In this document: positions 1 through 5,627 of the stretch, in pieces
How positions within the stretch are numbered: the stretch's first letter is position 1
Layout: each line of letters starts with the position of its first letter
Source of the DNA: an uncultured Phycisphaerales bacterium
Lineage (GTDB): Bacteria > Planctomycetota > Phycisphaerae > Phycisphaerales > UBA1924
Reading direction: 5' to 3'
Length of the DNA stretch: 6,305 bases
NCBI GenBank assembly: GCA_937871415.1
Contig: CALMQD010000405.1
Location: 1-6,305, forward strand
Notes under the pieces: model-generated
The model's input: the letters and a program-made list of their open reading frames with translations, nothing else
Told to the model about the DNA's origin: nothing
Databases searched by the model: none
Translations under genes and position numbers: made by a program

Positions 1-1
1 G

Positions 2-259
2 AGCATGAACGGCAACAAGTACATCGCGATGTCGGTCCGGCGTTCGCTAGGTCTGCGCCCGGGCGAAGGGGACACGTACCTCGATCCCTACGGCGACCGG
101 CAGCGCGAAGTCTGGGCGGCGTTCAAGGCCGACATGAGCGAACTGCCCCTCACCGATGCGCAGATCGACCGCATCGTCGAGGCGGCCAAGGCCATGTTCG
201 AAGGCGTCGGCTGGATCAGCGAAGACCTGATGCCCAGCGCCGAGCACGCGGCGGTCTGA
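2..259 (+). CDS. Heme oxygenase (biliverdin-producing), C-terminal fragment
   Basis: The reading frame is open to the left edge (codon AGC at 2-4), so the ATG at 5 is almost certainly internal and the true start lies outside the window; about 85 residues remain. The first residues read S-MNGNKYI. With a preceding Gly codon ending in the G at position 1, this fits the E-G-S-x-x-G distal-helix motif of bacterial heme oxygenases. It is followed by an LGL-x-PGEGD segment, a Y-L-x-P-Y-G turn, a W-x-x-F helix (VWAAFKADM) and a final amphipathic helix, all in the order seen in PigA/BphO-like enzymes. The family opens heme to biliverdin, CO and iron in the cytoplasm, for iron release or bilin chromophore supply. 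The proximal histidine lies in the missing N-terminal part, so catalytic competence cannot be judged. The assignment rests on remembered family pattern; another alpha-helical redox protein is less likely. Confidence 0.7.
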   Translation, partial: SMNGNKYIAMSVRRSLGLRPGEGDTYLDPYGDRQREVWAAFKADMSELPLTDAQIDRIVEAAKAMFEGVGWISEDLMPSAEHAAV

Positions 260-263
260 CGCC

Positions 264-272
264 GTACGCTCC
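264..272 (+). promoter_or_regulatory. Putative -10 element (GTACGCTCC) before the methyltransferase
   Basis: GTACGCTCC contains TACGCT, which fits TANNNT, ending 8 bases before the ATG at 279. It matches GTATGCTCC, found before two other genes in this window, at 8 of 9 positions. At this distance transcription would begin at or next to the ATG, giving a leaderless message, and no Shine-Dalgarno is visible. It sits in the 19-base gap after the heme oxygenase stop, so the gene may instead, or also, be read through from upstream. Confidence 0.4.
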
Positions 273-278
273 GCGCCC

Positions 279-1250
279 ATGGCGCAGCGTTCAACCCCCG
301 CACGGTTCCCTTCGACCCCGGCCCGGCCGCCGATCGCCCGCGTGACACCCCTGGACCGCTTCCGACTCTACGAAGCGTGCGTTCAATCGCCGGGGTACGA
401 CGCACGGATGCTCGCGGCGATCCACGGCGGTTCAGGCCGGTTGGCCCCCCGAATCCTCGGCGAGGACTTCTGCGGCTCGGCCGCGCTGAGCCGCGCCTGG
501 GTCGACCTAGACCCCAAGAACACCGCCATCGCCGTTGATCGCGACCGGGAGACGATCGAGGCGGCCATTGCGCTCAGCGGCGAGCCGTTCGATCGCTCCG
601 GCCCGGGGCTGTCCTCGAACGCCGAAGAGCCGCTTGCGGGCGGGAGCGTCGACGACGCCGGCGGCCCGCGCTCGGCAATGACCTTCGTCCTCGCCGACGT
701 CCTTCGTGCTCCGCGCTCCCCGCGTCCGGATGTCCTGTGCGCGCTCAACTACTCCATCGGCGAGTGGCACACGCGCGCGGACCTGAGCCGGTACCTGCGC
801 GTGGCCCGCAAGCGCGTCGCGCCTTGCGGGGTGTTCATCGCCGATCTCTACGCGGGCACCGAGTCGATGCTCACCGGGGACACGCATCGGCTGATCGACC
901 TCCCTCCGTGGGGCCGCGTGCGGTACACGTGGGAGCAGCGCCACGCCGATCCGCTCACGGGGCTGGTCGAGAACGCGATCCACTTTCACCTCGGGGCGTC
1001 GAAGGCCCGCGCCCAAGCGCGCCGGCACGCGCCGTCGCTGGAACTGCGGGACGCCTTTGTCTACCGCTGGCGGCTCTGGGGCATCCCCGAGCTTCGCGAG
1101 GCCATGCTGGAGGCGGGATTCCGGTCGACCCAGGTCTACCCGCGCCACGCCGAGGCGGTGGACGACCGCGGCCGATTCCACGCGGTGCCGCTCGCCGATC
1201 CCGACGAACTGCCCGAGAGTTTCAGTTGCTACGTCGTCGGGCGGGTGTGA
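279..1250 (+). CDS. Class I SAM-dependent methyltransferase
   Basis: The 323-residue product is a probable cytoplasmic methyltransferase; its substrate is unknown. The conserved block starts at residue 26 (DRFRLYEACVQSP). The SAM-binding glycine loop is ILGEDFCGSAALSRAW (59-74), of the L-x-EDFCGTA type. An acidic strand end follows (VDRD, 86-89; D87 or D89 for the ribose), then LADVL with D140 near the adenine, and the strand-4 region DVLCALNYSIGEWHT (151-165). Later strands are GVFIADLYAG (184-193) and a C-terminal RWRLWGIPELREAMLEAGF with YVVGR at the end. Residues 102-132 are a Gly/Ser/Asp-rich insertion between core elements. The ATG at 279 has no clear Shine-Dalgarno. An in-frame GTG at 342 (residue 22) lies just before the conserved block and is an alternative start. 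It follows the heme oxygenase by 19 bases and may be co-transcribed. Family assignment is firm; specific function is not. Confidence 0.85.
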   Translation: MAQRSTPARFPSTPARPPIARVTPLDRFRLYEACVQSPGYDARMLAAIHGGSGRLAPRILGEDFCGSAALSRAWVDLDPKNTAIAVDRDRETIEAAIALSGEPFDRSGPGLSSNAEEPLAGGSVDDAGGPRSAMTFVLADVLRAPRSPRPDVLCALNYSIGEWHTRADLSRYLRVARKRVAPCGVFIADLYAGTESMLTGDTHRLIDLPPWGRVRYTWEQRHADPLTGLVENAIHFHLGASKARAQARRHAPSLELRDAFVYRWRLWGIPELREAMLEAGFRSTQVYPRHAEAVDDRGRFHAVPLADPDELPESFSCYVVGRV

Positions 1251-1295
1251 ATGAAGCCGCTCTGCGGGAGCCACGCCGGCGTTCAGGCCGAGCCG

Positions 1296-2015
1296 TCAGT
1301 CGAGCAGGCGTCGCGCATGCTCAACCAGGCAATCGACGACCTGCTGGAAGTTCAGCGCGCTGGTGTCGACGACGATGGCGTCTCCGGGGCGGAGGAGCCG
1401 GCCCGCGGAAGCGTCCGCCGCGTCGCGGTCGAGCAGTTGCTGCGCGATGGTTGCGAGCGTGGGCACGGGTTCGCTCGTGCCGAGGTGGTTGCGCCGGCAG
1501 AGCATCTGGTCGCGGCGGCGCTTGGCGCGGATCATGGGGTCCGCGTCGAGGAAGAACTTGACGGGCGCGCCGGGGAAGACGATCGCGCCCTGGTCGCGCC
1601 CCTCGGTCACCAGGCGGGGATGATCGACCGCGATCTGGCGCTGCTTGGCGACCATGATCGCCCGGAGCGCGGAGATGCCGGCGATGGGCGAGACGATGCC
1701 CGTCACGTCGTCGTCGCGGATGCGCTCCATCACGTCCCGTCCGTTGCAGGTGAGCGCTGGCGGGTCCTTGGACCAGTCGAAGGCCATCGCGGTGCGCTCG
1801 ACGACGCCGATAAGCCCGTCCTGCACGGCTCGGTCGTACCCGTCGACCTGACCGGGCTTCACCAGCCCGCTCTCGAGCGCCAGGAGGGCCGCCGCACGGT
1901 ACATCGCCCCCGTGTCCAGGAAATCAAACCCCAGAGCCTTGGCCACACCGTGTGCGACCGAGGTCTTGCCGGTGGCGGCGGGCCCGTCGATGGTGATGAT
2001 GGCCTGGCTGGTCAT
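1296..2015 (-). CDS. cmk: Cytidylate kinase (CMP/dCMP kinase)
   Basis: The enzyme transfers phosphate from ATP to CMP or dCMP for pyrimidine nucleotide synthesis in the cytoplasm. The 239 residues carry the family landmarks in order: P-loop ITIDGPAATGKTS (7-19), NMP-binding FLDTGAMYR (32-40), CNGRDVMERIR (90-100), the S-x-L-R and K-Q-R-Q-IA helix (115-129), TEGRDQGAIVFPGAPVKFFLDA (137-158, where many relatives have GRDIGT), the RAKRRRDQ lid basic segment, and C-terminal DAIVVDTSALNFQQVV (212-227). Length is normal (about 220-240). I chose the ATG at 2015 because it gives a canonical short N-terminus and has GGGAGG three bases upstream. The frame stays open to an ATG at 2177 overlapping the TIM-barrel stop, so a 54-residue extension is possible. 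In RDAADASAGRL (197-207) the arginine usually found three residues after the second Asp is Ala. It lies downstream of the TIM-barrel gene on the same strand, probably in one operon. Confidence 0.93.
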   Translation of the reverse strand: MTSQAIITIDGPAATGKTSVAHGVAKALGFDFLDTGAMYRAAALLALESGLVKPGQVDGYDRAVQDGLIGVVERTAMAFDWSKDPPALTCNGRDVMERIRDDDVTGIVSPIAGISALRAIMVAKQRQIAVDHPRLVTEGRDQGAIVFPGAPVKFFLDADPMIRAKRRRDQMLCRRNHLGTSEPVPTLATIAQQLLDRDAADASAGRLLRPGDAIVVDTSALNFQQVVDCLVEHARRLLD

Positions 2016-2024
2016 CGTCCTCCC
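2016..2024 (-). promoter_or_regulatory. Shine-Dalgarno supporting the short cmk start
   Basis: Read on the minus strand, GGGAGGACG directly precedes the ATG at 2015. The purine core GGGAGG is strong, but the 3-base spacing is shorter than usual. It favours initiation at 2015 over the upstream in-frame ATG at 2177. Confidence 0.5.
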
Positions 2025-2096
2025 GGTGCGAACGAGCCCGTCCACGACCCGCACTTGAACCGGCGAACGCAGCGGCCGGTCGAGAAGCCCCGCCCC

Positions 2097-2120
2097 CTGC
2101 ACCTGAACCTGCAACTGCAC
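2097..2120 (-). repeat. Four imperfect tandem hexamers between TIM-barrel and cmk genes
   Basis: On the plus strand the units are CTGCAC, CTGAAC, CTGCAA and CTGCAC, perfectly contiguous. Read on the minus strand in the cmk frame they encode alternating Val/Leu-Gln (VQLQVQVQ). They fall in the 158-base stretch between the TIM-barrel stop and the preferred cmk start, so they are either spacer DNA or part of an N-terminal extension of Cmk. Confidence 0.6.
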
Positions 2121-2173
2121 AGACTCATCCTTGGGCGTGCTCGCCGGCCCGGTCGCCAAGGGTGAGTAGGCGG

Positions 2174-3031
2174 TCATGATTCGGCGACCTCCAGGCCCAG
2201 CGCCGATTCGAGCACCTGGCGCATGAGGCGGAGGCCCTCCTCCGGCTCGCCATCGCCGCGATACTCCAGCGCGAGGGTCCCAGTGTACCCGACCGAGGCG
2301 ACCGTCTTGGCAAACTCCTCCAGGTTGTACGACTCGTGGACAAACTCGGACTTCTTCTTCCCGGGGGTGAAGTTCAGGGCCGAGGCGGTCACCGCCTGGG
2401 CGTAGGGCACCAGGCGCCGCAGGTACATCAGGGGGTCCGGCGCTCGTGAGGCGGTCTGGAAGTCCGGGAGGGTGCCGATGCGGAACCCGCCGACTTTCTT
2501 CACCAGTTCGGTGAGTCGGTCGGGATCGTTCGTCAGTCCGTCGTGCGGCGCGATCAGGACGTTCACGTCCATCTTGTCGGCCTTCTTGAGGACCTCGCGG
2601 ATCCGCTCCGCGGCGTAGTCGAAGGCGTCGGCGTGGTCGTCGTTCACGATCTTCATCGCGACCGAGTTGCACCCCAAGCGGCTGGCCGCCTGAACCACGC
2701 GTGTCATCCGTTCTACCCCGGTGGCCCCCTTGGCCTCGTCGAGCGTGGCCATCGGCTGGGGCTCGCTCTCGATGAGCACCAGGCAGGGGCACGAGGCCTT
2801 GTCCGCCGCCTCGCGGATCATCTCCAGCTTCCGCAGATCGGCGCCGGCCAGGAGCGAGGTCGTCAGGTTGAGCCCGAAGAGGCCCAGTTCATCGCGGGCG
2901 TAGCGCGGAAGGTCGGTGAGCGACAGACTCCCCGCCCCCCCGCCGCCACCCCCTCCGGCGCTCGCGCTGGACCGGCCTTTCTTCGGAAGCAGCCGCGCGG
3001 ACAGACATTGTGCCGAGAGTGTGAGCAGCAT
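2174..3031 (-). CDS. Sugar phosphate isomerase/epimerase-like TIM barrel (AP endonuclease 2 family fold)
   Basis: The 285-residue product resembles xylose-isomerase-like TIM barrel proteins (AP_endonuc_2 superfamily); the substrate is unknown. Barrel-type strands include LGLFGLNLTT (49-58), CPCLVLIESEPQPM (81-94), CNSVAMKI (121-128), DVNVLIAPHDG (155-165), GGFRIGTLPDFQ (181-192) and GTLALEYRGDG (251-261). Candidate metal ligands are E88 or E90, H163, D190 and E256. In the stretch usually read as E-x-H, the glutamate position is Ala (A161-P-H163). The N-terminus has a low-complexity linker with seven consecutive glycines (26-32) before LSLTDLPRYARDELG. The ATG at 3031 has no Shine-Dalgarno, but a TACATT box lies 8 bases upstream. 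The stop overlaps an ATG at 2177 as ATGA, in frame with the downstream cmk. It is divergent from the DUF2959 gene. Fold is fairly certain; activity is not. Confidence 0.78.
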   Translation of the reverse strand: MLLTLSAQCLSARLLPKKGRSSASAGGGGGGGAGSLSLTDLPRYARDELGLFGLNLTTSLLAGADLRKLEMIREAADKASCPCLVLIESEPQPMATLDEAKGATGVERMTRVVQAASRLGCNSVAMKIVNDDHADAFDYAAERIREVLKKADKMDVNVLIAPHDGLTNDPDRLTELVKKVGGFRIGTLPDFQTASRAPDPLMYLRRLVPYAQAVTASALNFTPGKKKSEFVHESYNLEEFAKTVASVGYTGTLALEYRGDGEPEEGLRLMRQVLESALGLEVAES

Positions 3032-3039
3032 TCGTGGGA

Positions 3040-3069
3040 AATGTATCGGCGGCCCGGCCCCGGGACCAA
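3040..3069 (-). promoter_or_regulatory. Putative promoter of the TIM-barrel gene
   Basis: On the minus strand, TACATT (3045-3040) matches four of six bases of TATAAT and ends 8 bases before the ATG at 3031. A weak -35, TTGGTC (3069-3064), stands 18 bases upstream. If used, the transcript would be leaderless or nearly so, in keeping with the missing Shine-Dalgarno. Confidence 0.35.
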
Positions 3070-3128
3070 CACCACCCGCCCAACCCCGCGCCGTCCACCC
3101 GGCGGCCGAATCCGGATAGCCGGCCTGT

Positions 3129-3137
3129 GTATGCTCC
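3129..3137 (+). promoter_or_regulatory. Putative -10 element (GTATGCTCC) before the DUF2959 gene
   Basis: TATGCT (3130-3135) fits TANNNT and ends 6 bases before the ATG at 3142. The nine-base GTATGCTCC recurs exactly before the hydrolase gene on the other strand. No -35-like hexamer is visible at 17-18 bases, and no Shine-Dalgarno precedes the ATG, so a leaderless transcript is plausible. Confidence 0.45.
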
Positions 3138-3141
3138 CGGC

Positions 3142-3876
3142 ATGGCTAAGCGCTCGCTCCCCGCGTCGGGTCCTGCCGGCACCCCTTCCAGGCCTTCGTC
3201 GCGCCGCCTGGGTGCAGGGCCGTGTTTGGTGCTGGGCGTGGTGACCGCCGCGGGCGTGTTCGGCTCACCGGCCGGGTGCTCTTCGGCGGGCATCGCGATC
3301 AAGGAGTCCCTGGGTTACGCCAAGCGGGAGCAGCTGGTCGACAAGGTGCAGACGGCGCGCGACGCGCAGGCCCAGGCCAAGCAGCAGTTCTCCTCCGCGC
3401 TGGCCGAGTTCGTCGCCGTGACGAAGGTCGAGGTCAAGGACCTGGAGACGCAGTACGAAACGCTCAGGGCGGCGGCGGAGAAGGCCGACGCGCGTGCGAG
3501 CGCGGTGTCGTCGCGCATCCGCGACGTGGAACGCGTCGCCGACGCGCTCTTCAGCGAGTGGAAGAAGGAACTCTCGCAGTACAAGTCCGATTCCCTGCGC
3601 AGCGCCAGCGAGAGGCAGCTCAACGAGACCCGCTCGCGCTACGACCAACTCCTCTCGGCGATGAAGCAGGCCGAGAGCAAGATGCGTCCGGTGCAGGACG
3701 CCTTCCACGACCAGGTGCTCTTCCTCAAGCACAACCTCAACGCGCGGGCGATCGCGGCGCTCGACACCACCGTCAGCCAGATCCAGAGCGACGTGTCGAG
3801 CCTGATCTCGGACATGGAGGCGTCGATCGCCGAGGCCAACCGGTTCATCGATCAGATGCAGGCCGGAGCGAAGTGA
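3142..3876 (+). CDS. DUF2959 family coiled-coil lipoprotein
   Basis: The 244-residue protein matches the DUF2959 pattern from residue 57 on: LGYAKREQLVDKVQTARDAQAQAKQQFSSALAEF (57-90), then VADALFSEWKKELSQY (132-147), SLRSASERQL (151-160), and the hallmark PVQDAFHDQVLFLKHNLNARAI (183-204). It is almost wholly helical and heptad-like. The N-terminus has a basic/Ser/Pro-rich stretch of about 22 residues, a hydrophobic helix (24-40) and SPAGC with Cys46, so it is probably exported and lipid-anchored. The lipobox is atypical, with Pro at -3 instead of Leu. I chose the ATG at 3142 because it gives the shortest N-terminus retaining the signal helix. A GTG at 3127 and an ATG at 3034 are in frame but would sit in or before the putative promoter. 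Function of the family is not known. It is divergent from the TIM-barrel gene and stands alone. Confidence 0.88.
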   Translation: MAKRSLPASGPAGTPSRPSSRRLGAGPCLVLGVVTAAGVFGSPAGCSSAGIAIKESLGYAKREQLVDKVQTARDAQAQAKQQFSSALAEFVAVTKVEVKDLETQYETLRAAAEKADARASAVSSRIRDVERVADALFSEWKKELSQYKSDSLRSASERQLNETRSRYDQLLSAMKQAESKMRPVQDAFHDQVLFLKHNLNARAIAALDTTVSQIQSDVSSLISDMEASIAEANRFIDQMQAGAK

Positions 3877-3981
3877 TCGCGGCTTCCCGGTAGGCTCCTC
3901 GGTTTCAACGCCGAAGCACCGTTCCGGCCCGGCCACGCCGCCCGGCAGCGGGATGACTGCACCCCCAGATTGACGTCCATT

Positions 3982-3994
3982 ACGCGCTTCGCGT
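3982..3994. repeat. Short perfect inverted repeat upstream of the 4006-4035 promoter
   Basis: ACGCG-CTT-CGCGT is a 5-base perfect stem with a 3-base loop, ending 11 bases before the -35 hexamer. It could be an operator half-site pair or the remains of a terminator for the DUF2959 gene, but it has no T tract. In DNA this GC-rich it may be chance. Confidence 0.3.
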
Positions 3995-4005
3995 CGGCAC
4001 GGGGC

Positions 4006-4035
4006 TTGACTCACAACGGGTCGTAATGTTATGTT
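4006..4035 (+). promoter_or_regulatory. Sigma70-type promoter of the membrane-protein gene
   Basis: TTGACT (4006-4011, five of six to consensus), an 18-base spacer and TATGTT (4030-4035, four of six) preceded by an extended-10 TG at 4027-4028. Predicted transcription start is near 4042, leaving a leader of about 23 bases that includes a Shine-Dalgarno. The box overlaps an in-frame ATG at 4026, which therefore cannot be the start codon if this promoter is used. It is the best classical promoter in the window. Confidence 0.65.
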
Positions 4036-4051
4036 GGAGCCTCCACGACCC

Positions 4052-4057
4052 AGGAAG
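4052..4057 (+). promoter_or_regulatory. Shine-Dalgarno of the membrane-protein gene
   Basis: AGGAAG lies 7 bases before the ATG at 4065. Together with the promoter position it fixes this ATG rather than the one at 4026. Confidence 0.65.
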
Positions 4058-4064
4058 CTCTCCC

Positions 4065-4688
4065 ATGTATAAAGGCCTCATCGTCGCGTTGATCGGTGGA
4101 TTGCTCGGCGCCGCCCTGTGGGCCGCGATCGCGTTCTTTGCCCACGCCGAACTGGGCATTCTCGCGTGCGGCATCGGCGTCGCCGTCGGCGGGGGCATGT
4201 ACCTCGGTGCTCGCGACGAAGCCAACGGCATCTCCGGCATCGTCTGCTGCATCATCGCGCTCGGGGCGATCGCGCTGGGCAAGTTCGGAGCGGTGCACTT
4301 TGCCGTCGCCCAGGTCGTGAAGGAACACCCGGTCGCGATCACGCTCGACGACGCGAAGATCGAGTTCGCGGACCAGATCGTCGAGGAATATGAGGCCAAT
4401 GGCAAAGCGCTCAAATGGCCGGATGGCATCTCGGTCGAGAACGCGCAAAGGCCGGAGGACTATCCGAAGGACCTCTGGAAGGACGTTGAGAAGCGCTGGG
4501 CCACGCTGACGCCGGAAGAGCAGGAATCGCGGCGTGCGAACATCGAGCTTCACGCGAAAGCAGCCATGAAAATGGCTGCCAGCGGCGCGACGCAACAGGC
4601 CTTCATCGCCAGTTTCGATTTCTTCGACATCCTCTGGGCCGGGCTCGCGGTTTTTTCCGCCTACCGGCTGGGTTCCGGCGGAGACTGA
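4065..4688 (+). CDS. Four-TM membrane protein of unknown function
   Basis: I do not recognise a named family. The 207-residue product has three closely spaced N-terminal hydrophobic helices (about 4-26, 30-48 and 55-80), a charged soluble stretch (about 85-180) and a last hydrophobic segment, FDFFDILWAGLAVFSAYRLG (184-203). The motif AELGILACGIGVAVGGG (28-44) is rich in small residues, and a G-K pair follows TM3 (72-73). This layout recalls a recurrent type of membrane protein seen in planctomycetes, with an E-x-G-x-x-A turn between TM1 and TM2 and a final F-D-x-x-W helix, but that is from memory. The soluble stretch includes a WATLTPEEQESRR helix start (145-157). Two cysteines sit together in TM3 (61-62). 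The ATG at 4065 is fixed by promoter and Shine-Dalgarno. The 3' end overlaps the convergent hydrolase gene by 28 bases. Confidence 0.85.
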   Translation: MYKGLIVALIGGLLGAALWAAIAFFAHAELGILACGIGVAVGGGMYLGARDEANGISGIVCCIIALGAIALGKFGAVHFAVAQVVKEHPVAITLDDAKIEFADQIVEEYEANGKALKWPDGISVENAQRPEDYPKDLWKDVEKRWATLTPEEQESRRANIELHAKAAMKMAASGATQQAFIASFDFFDILWAGLAVFSAYRLGSGGD

Positions 4689-5593
4689 CCAGCGATTGAC
4701 GCCGATCCCGACGTTCTCGCCCCCTCGCTCGCCCCCCCTTTCGACGCCTCACGCACGAACGCCGCGAACTCGTCGAGCAGGCCGGGGCAGACGTCAAGGA
4801 CATCGTAGTGGCTCGCGCCGGGGACGATCCGCACCTGCACGCGGTGGCCGCGCTGGAGACCCTCGGCCGCGAGCAGGTAGGCGTGGTACACGCCGGGCGT
4901 GGAATCCTCGCCGCCGTGGAAGATGAACAGCGACATCGGCGGCGAGTGCTCGAGCGAGTCGGCCGGGTCGAACGCGCCGCCGATGAGCGGGTAGGCCCAC
5001 CCCTGCTCGAGATCCTCCAGCGCCCGGCGCGCCGTGGAGTAGGTCCCGCCGACGATCGCGCCCCGCAGGCGCGGCCCAAAGCCGGCACGCTCGCGGTCCG
5101 AAGCCGCGGCCAGCGCGGGCACGCCGCCGAGCGAATAGCCCATCACGAACAGGTTGTCGGCATCGGCCCACGGCTGGGCCGCGACGAAGTCCAGCATCGC
5201 CCGCGCGTCCTGCACCGTCGATCGGCGCGTCACGTGGGCGATGGGGCTCGAACGCCCGTAGCCGCGGTACGAGAACAGCACGAGCGTTGCGTCGGCCTTC
5301 TCGGCGAGCGGGGCCAGTTCGGGGTAGAACGAGTCGATCGTCGCGCGGCTGCCGTGGCAGAAAAGCACGACCGGGCGCGTGACCGCCCGACCCTCCCGGA
5401 CCGACGGCGCCGGCAGCACCCACGCGTGCAATCGGCCCGAATCGCCGACCCCGACCCACGCGTCGGTGCAGCCTTCGGGCGTCACCACCTCGCGGGCCCC
5501 GGGGTAATAGAACCGCGATTCGATCGAACAACCGGCGAGGATCAGCGCCAGCGCGATCGCACCGAGACAACGCGCCACCCGTGCTGCGTGCAT
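4661..5593 (-). CDS. Alpha/beta-hydrolase lipoprotein
   Basis: The 310-residue protein starts with a classical lipoprotein signal: MHAAR, a hydrophobic core (9-19) and lipobox LAGC (19-22), so it should be lipid-anchored outside the cytoplasmic membrane. The hydrolase fold shows an oxyanion-type strand VVLFCHG (75-81), then LVLFSYRGYGRSS (104-116), the nucleophile elbow GYSLGG (152-157, Ser154), IFHGGEDSTPG (224-234, Asp230 as likely acid) and GASHYDV (259-265, His262). The triad is therefore complete. It resembles BEM46/ABHD13-like and serine aminopeptidase-type hydrolases; the substrate, probably an ester or peptide, is unknown. The ATG at 5593 is chosen for the signal peptide and a GGAGGG six bases upstream; an in-frame start at 5680 would bury the signal. 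The last 27 or so residues are low-complexity and run into the convergent membrane-protein gene. Confidence 0.88.
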   Translation of the reverse strand: MHAARVARCLGAIALALILAGCSIESRFYYPGAREVVTPEGCTDAWVGVGDSGRLHAWVLPAPSVREGRAVTRPVVLFCHGSRATIDSFYPELAPLAEKADATLVLFSYRGYGRSSPIAHVTRRSTVQDARAMLDFVAAQPWADADNLFVMGYSLGGVPALAAASDRERAGFGPRLRGAIVGGTYSTARRALEDLEQGWAYPLIGGAFDPADSLEHSPPMSLFIFHGGEDSTPGVYHAYLLAAEGLQRGHRVQVRIVPGASHYDVLDVCPGLLDEFAAFVREASKGGASEGARTSGSASIAGQSPPEPSR

Positions 5594-5599
5594 CCGAAT

Positions 5600-5605
5600 C
5601 CCTCC
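5600..5605 (-). promoter_or_regulatory. Shine-Dalgarno of the hydrolase gene
   Basis: GGAGGG on the minus strand lies 6 bases before the ATG at 5593. It supports this start and the lipoprotein signal it exposes. Confidence 0.65.
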
Positions 5606-5627
5606 GCGCGCCCACGAACGCGGCCGC

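Noticed and set aside
507..1274. A 255-codon minus-strand frame opposite the methyltransferase
   Set aside because: Shadow of a recognised gene; the sequence shows no motif and no plausible initiation signal.
1251..1295. Convergent gap between methyltransferase and cmk, checked for a bidirectional terminator
   Set aside because: Only 4-base stems such as GCTC-GAGC and CGGC-GCCG are present and there are no flanking A/T tracts.
1251..2165. A 304-codon open frame on the plus strand opposite cmk, starting directly after the methyltransferase stop
   Set aside because: It is the mirror of the cmk coding strand in GC-rich DNA. The translation is Arg/Gly/Asp/His-rich with no family signature, while the opposite frame is clearly cytidylate kinase.
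2016..2792. N-terminal continuation of the cmk frame up to 2792 (498 codons in all)
   Set aside because: Beyond 2177 the frame runs antiphase through the TIM-barrel gene and reads as low-complexity Arg/Pro/Gly sequence. Only the stretch up to 2177 is kept as an open question.
3890..3925. Possible hairpin TCGG-TTTCAACG-CCGA after the DUF2959 gene
   Set aside because: The stem is only 4 bases with an 8-base loop and no T tract; not enough to call a terminator.
4026..4064. Earlier in-frame ATG for the membrane protein
   Set aside because: It lies on the predicted -10 element, lacks a Shine-Dalgarno and adds residues (MLCWSLHDPG) that do not fit the first membrane helix. The ATG at 4065 has both signals.
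4635..4660. T6 run after a GC-rich stretch, looked at as an intrinsic terminator
   Set aside because: The T run encodes part of the last membrane helix and the preceding bases form only a 3-base stem.
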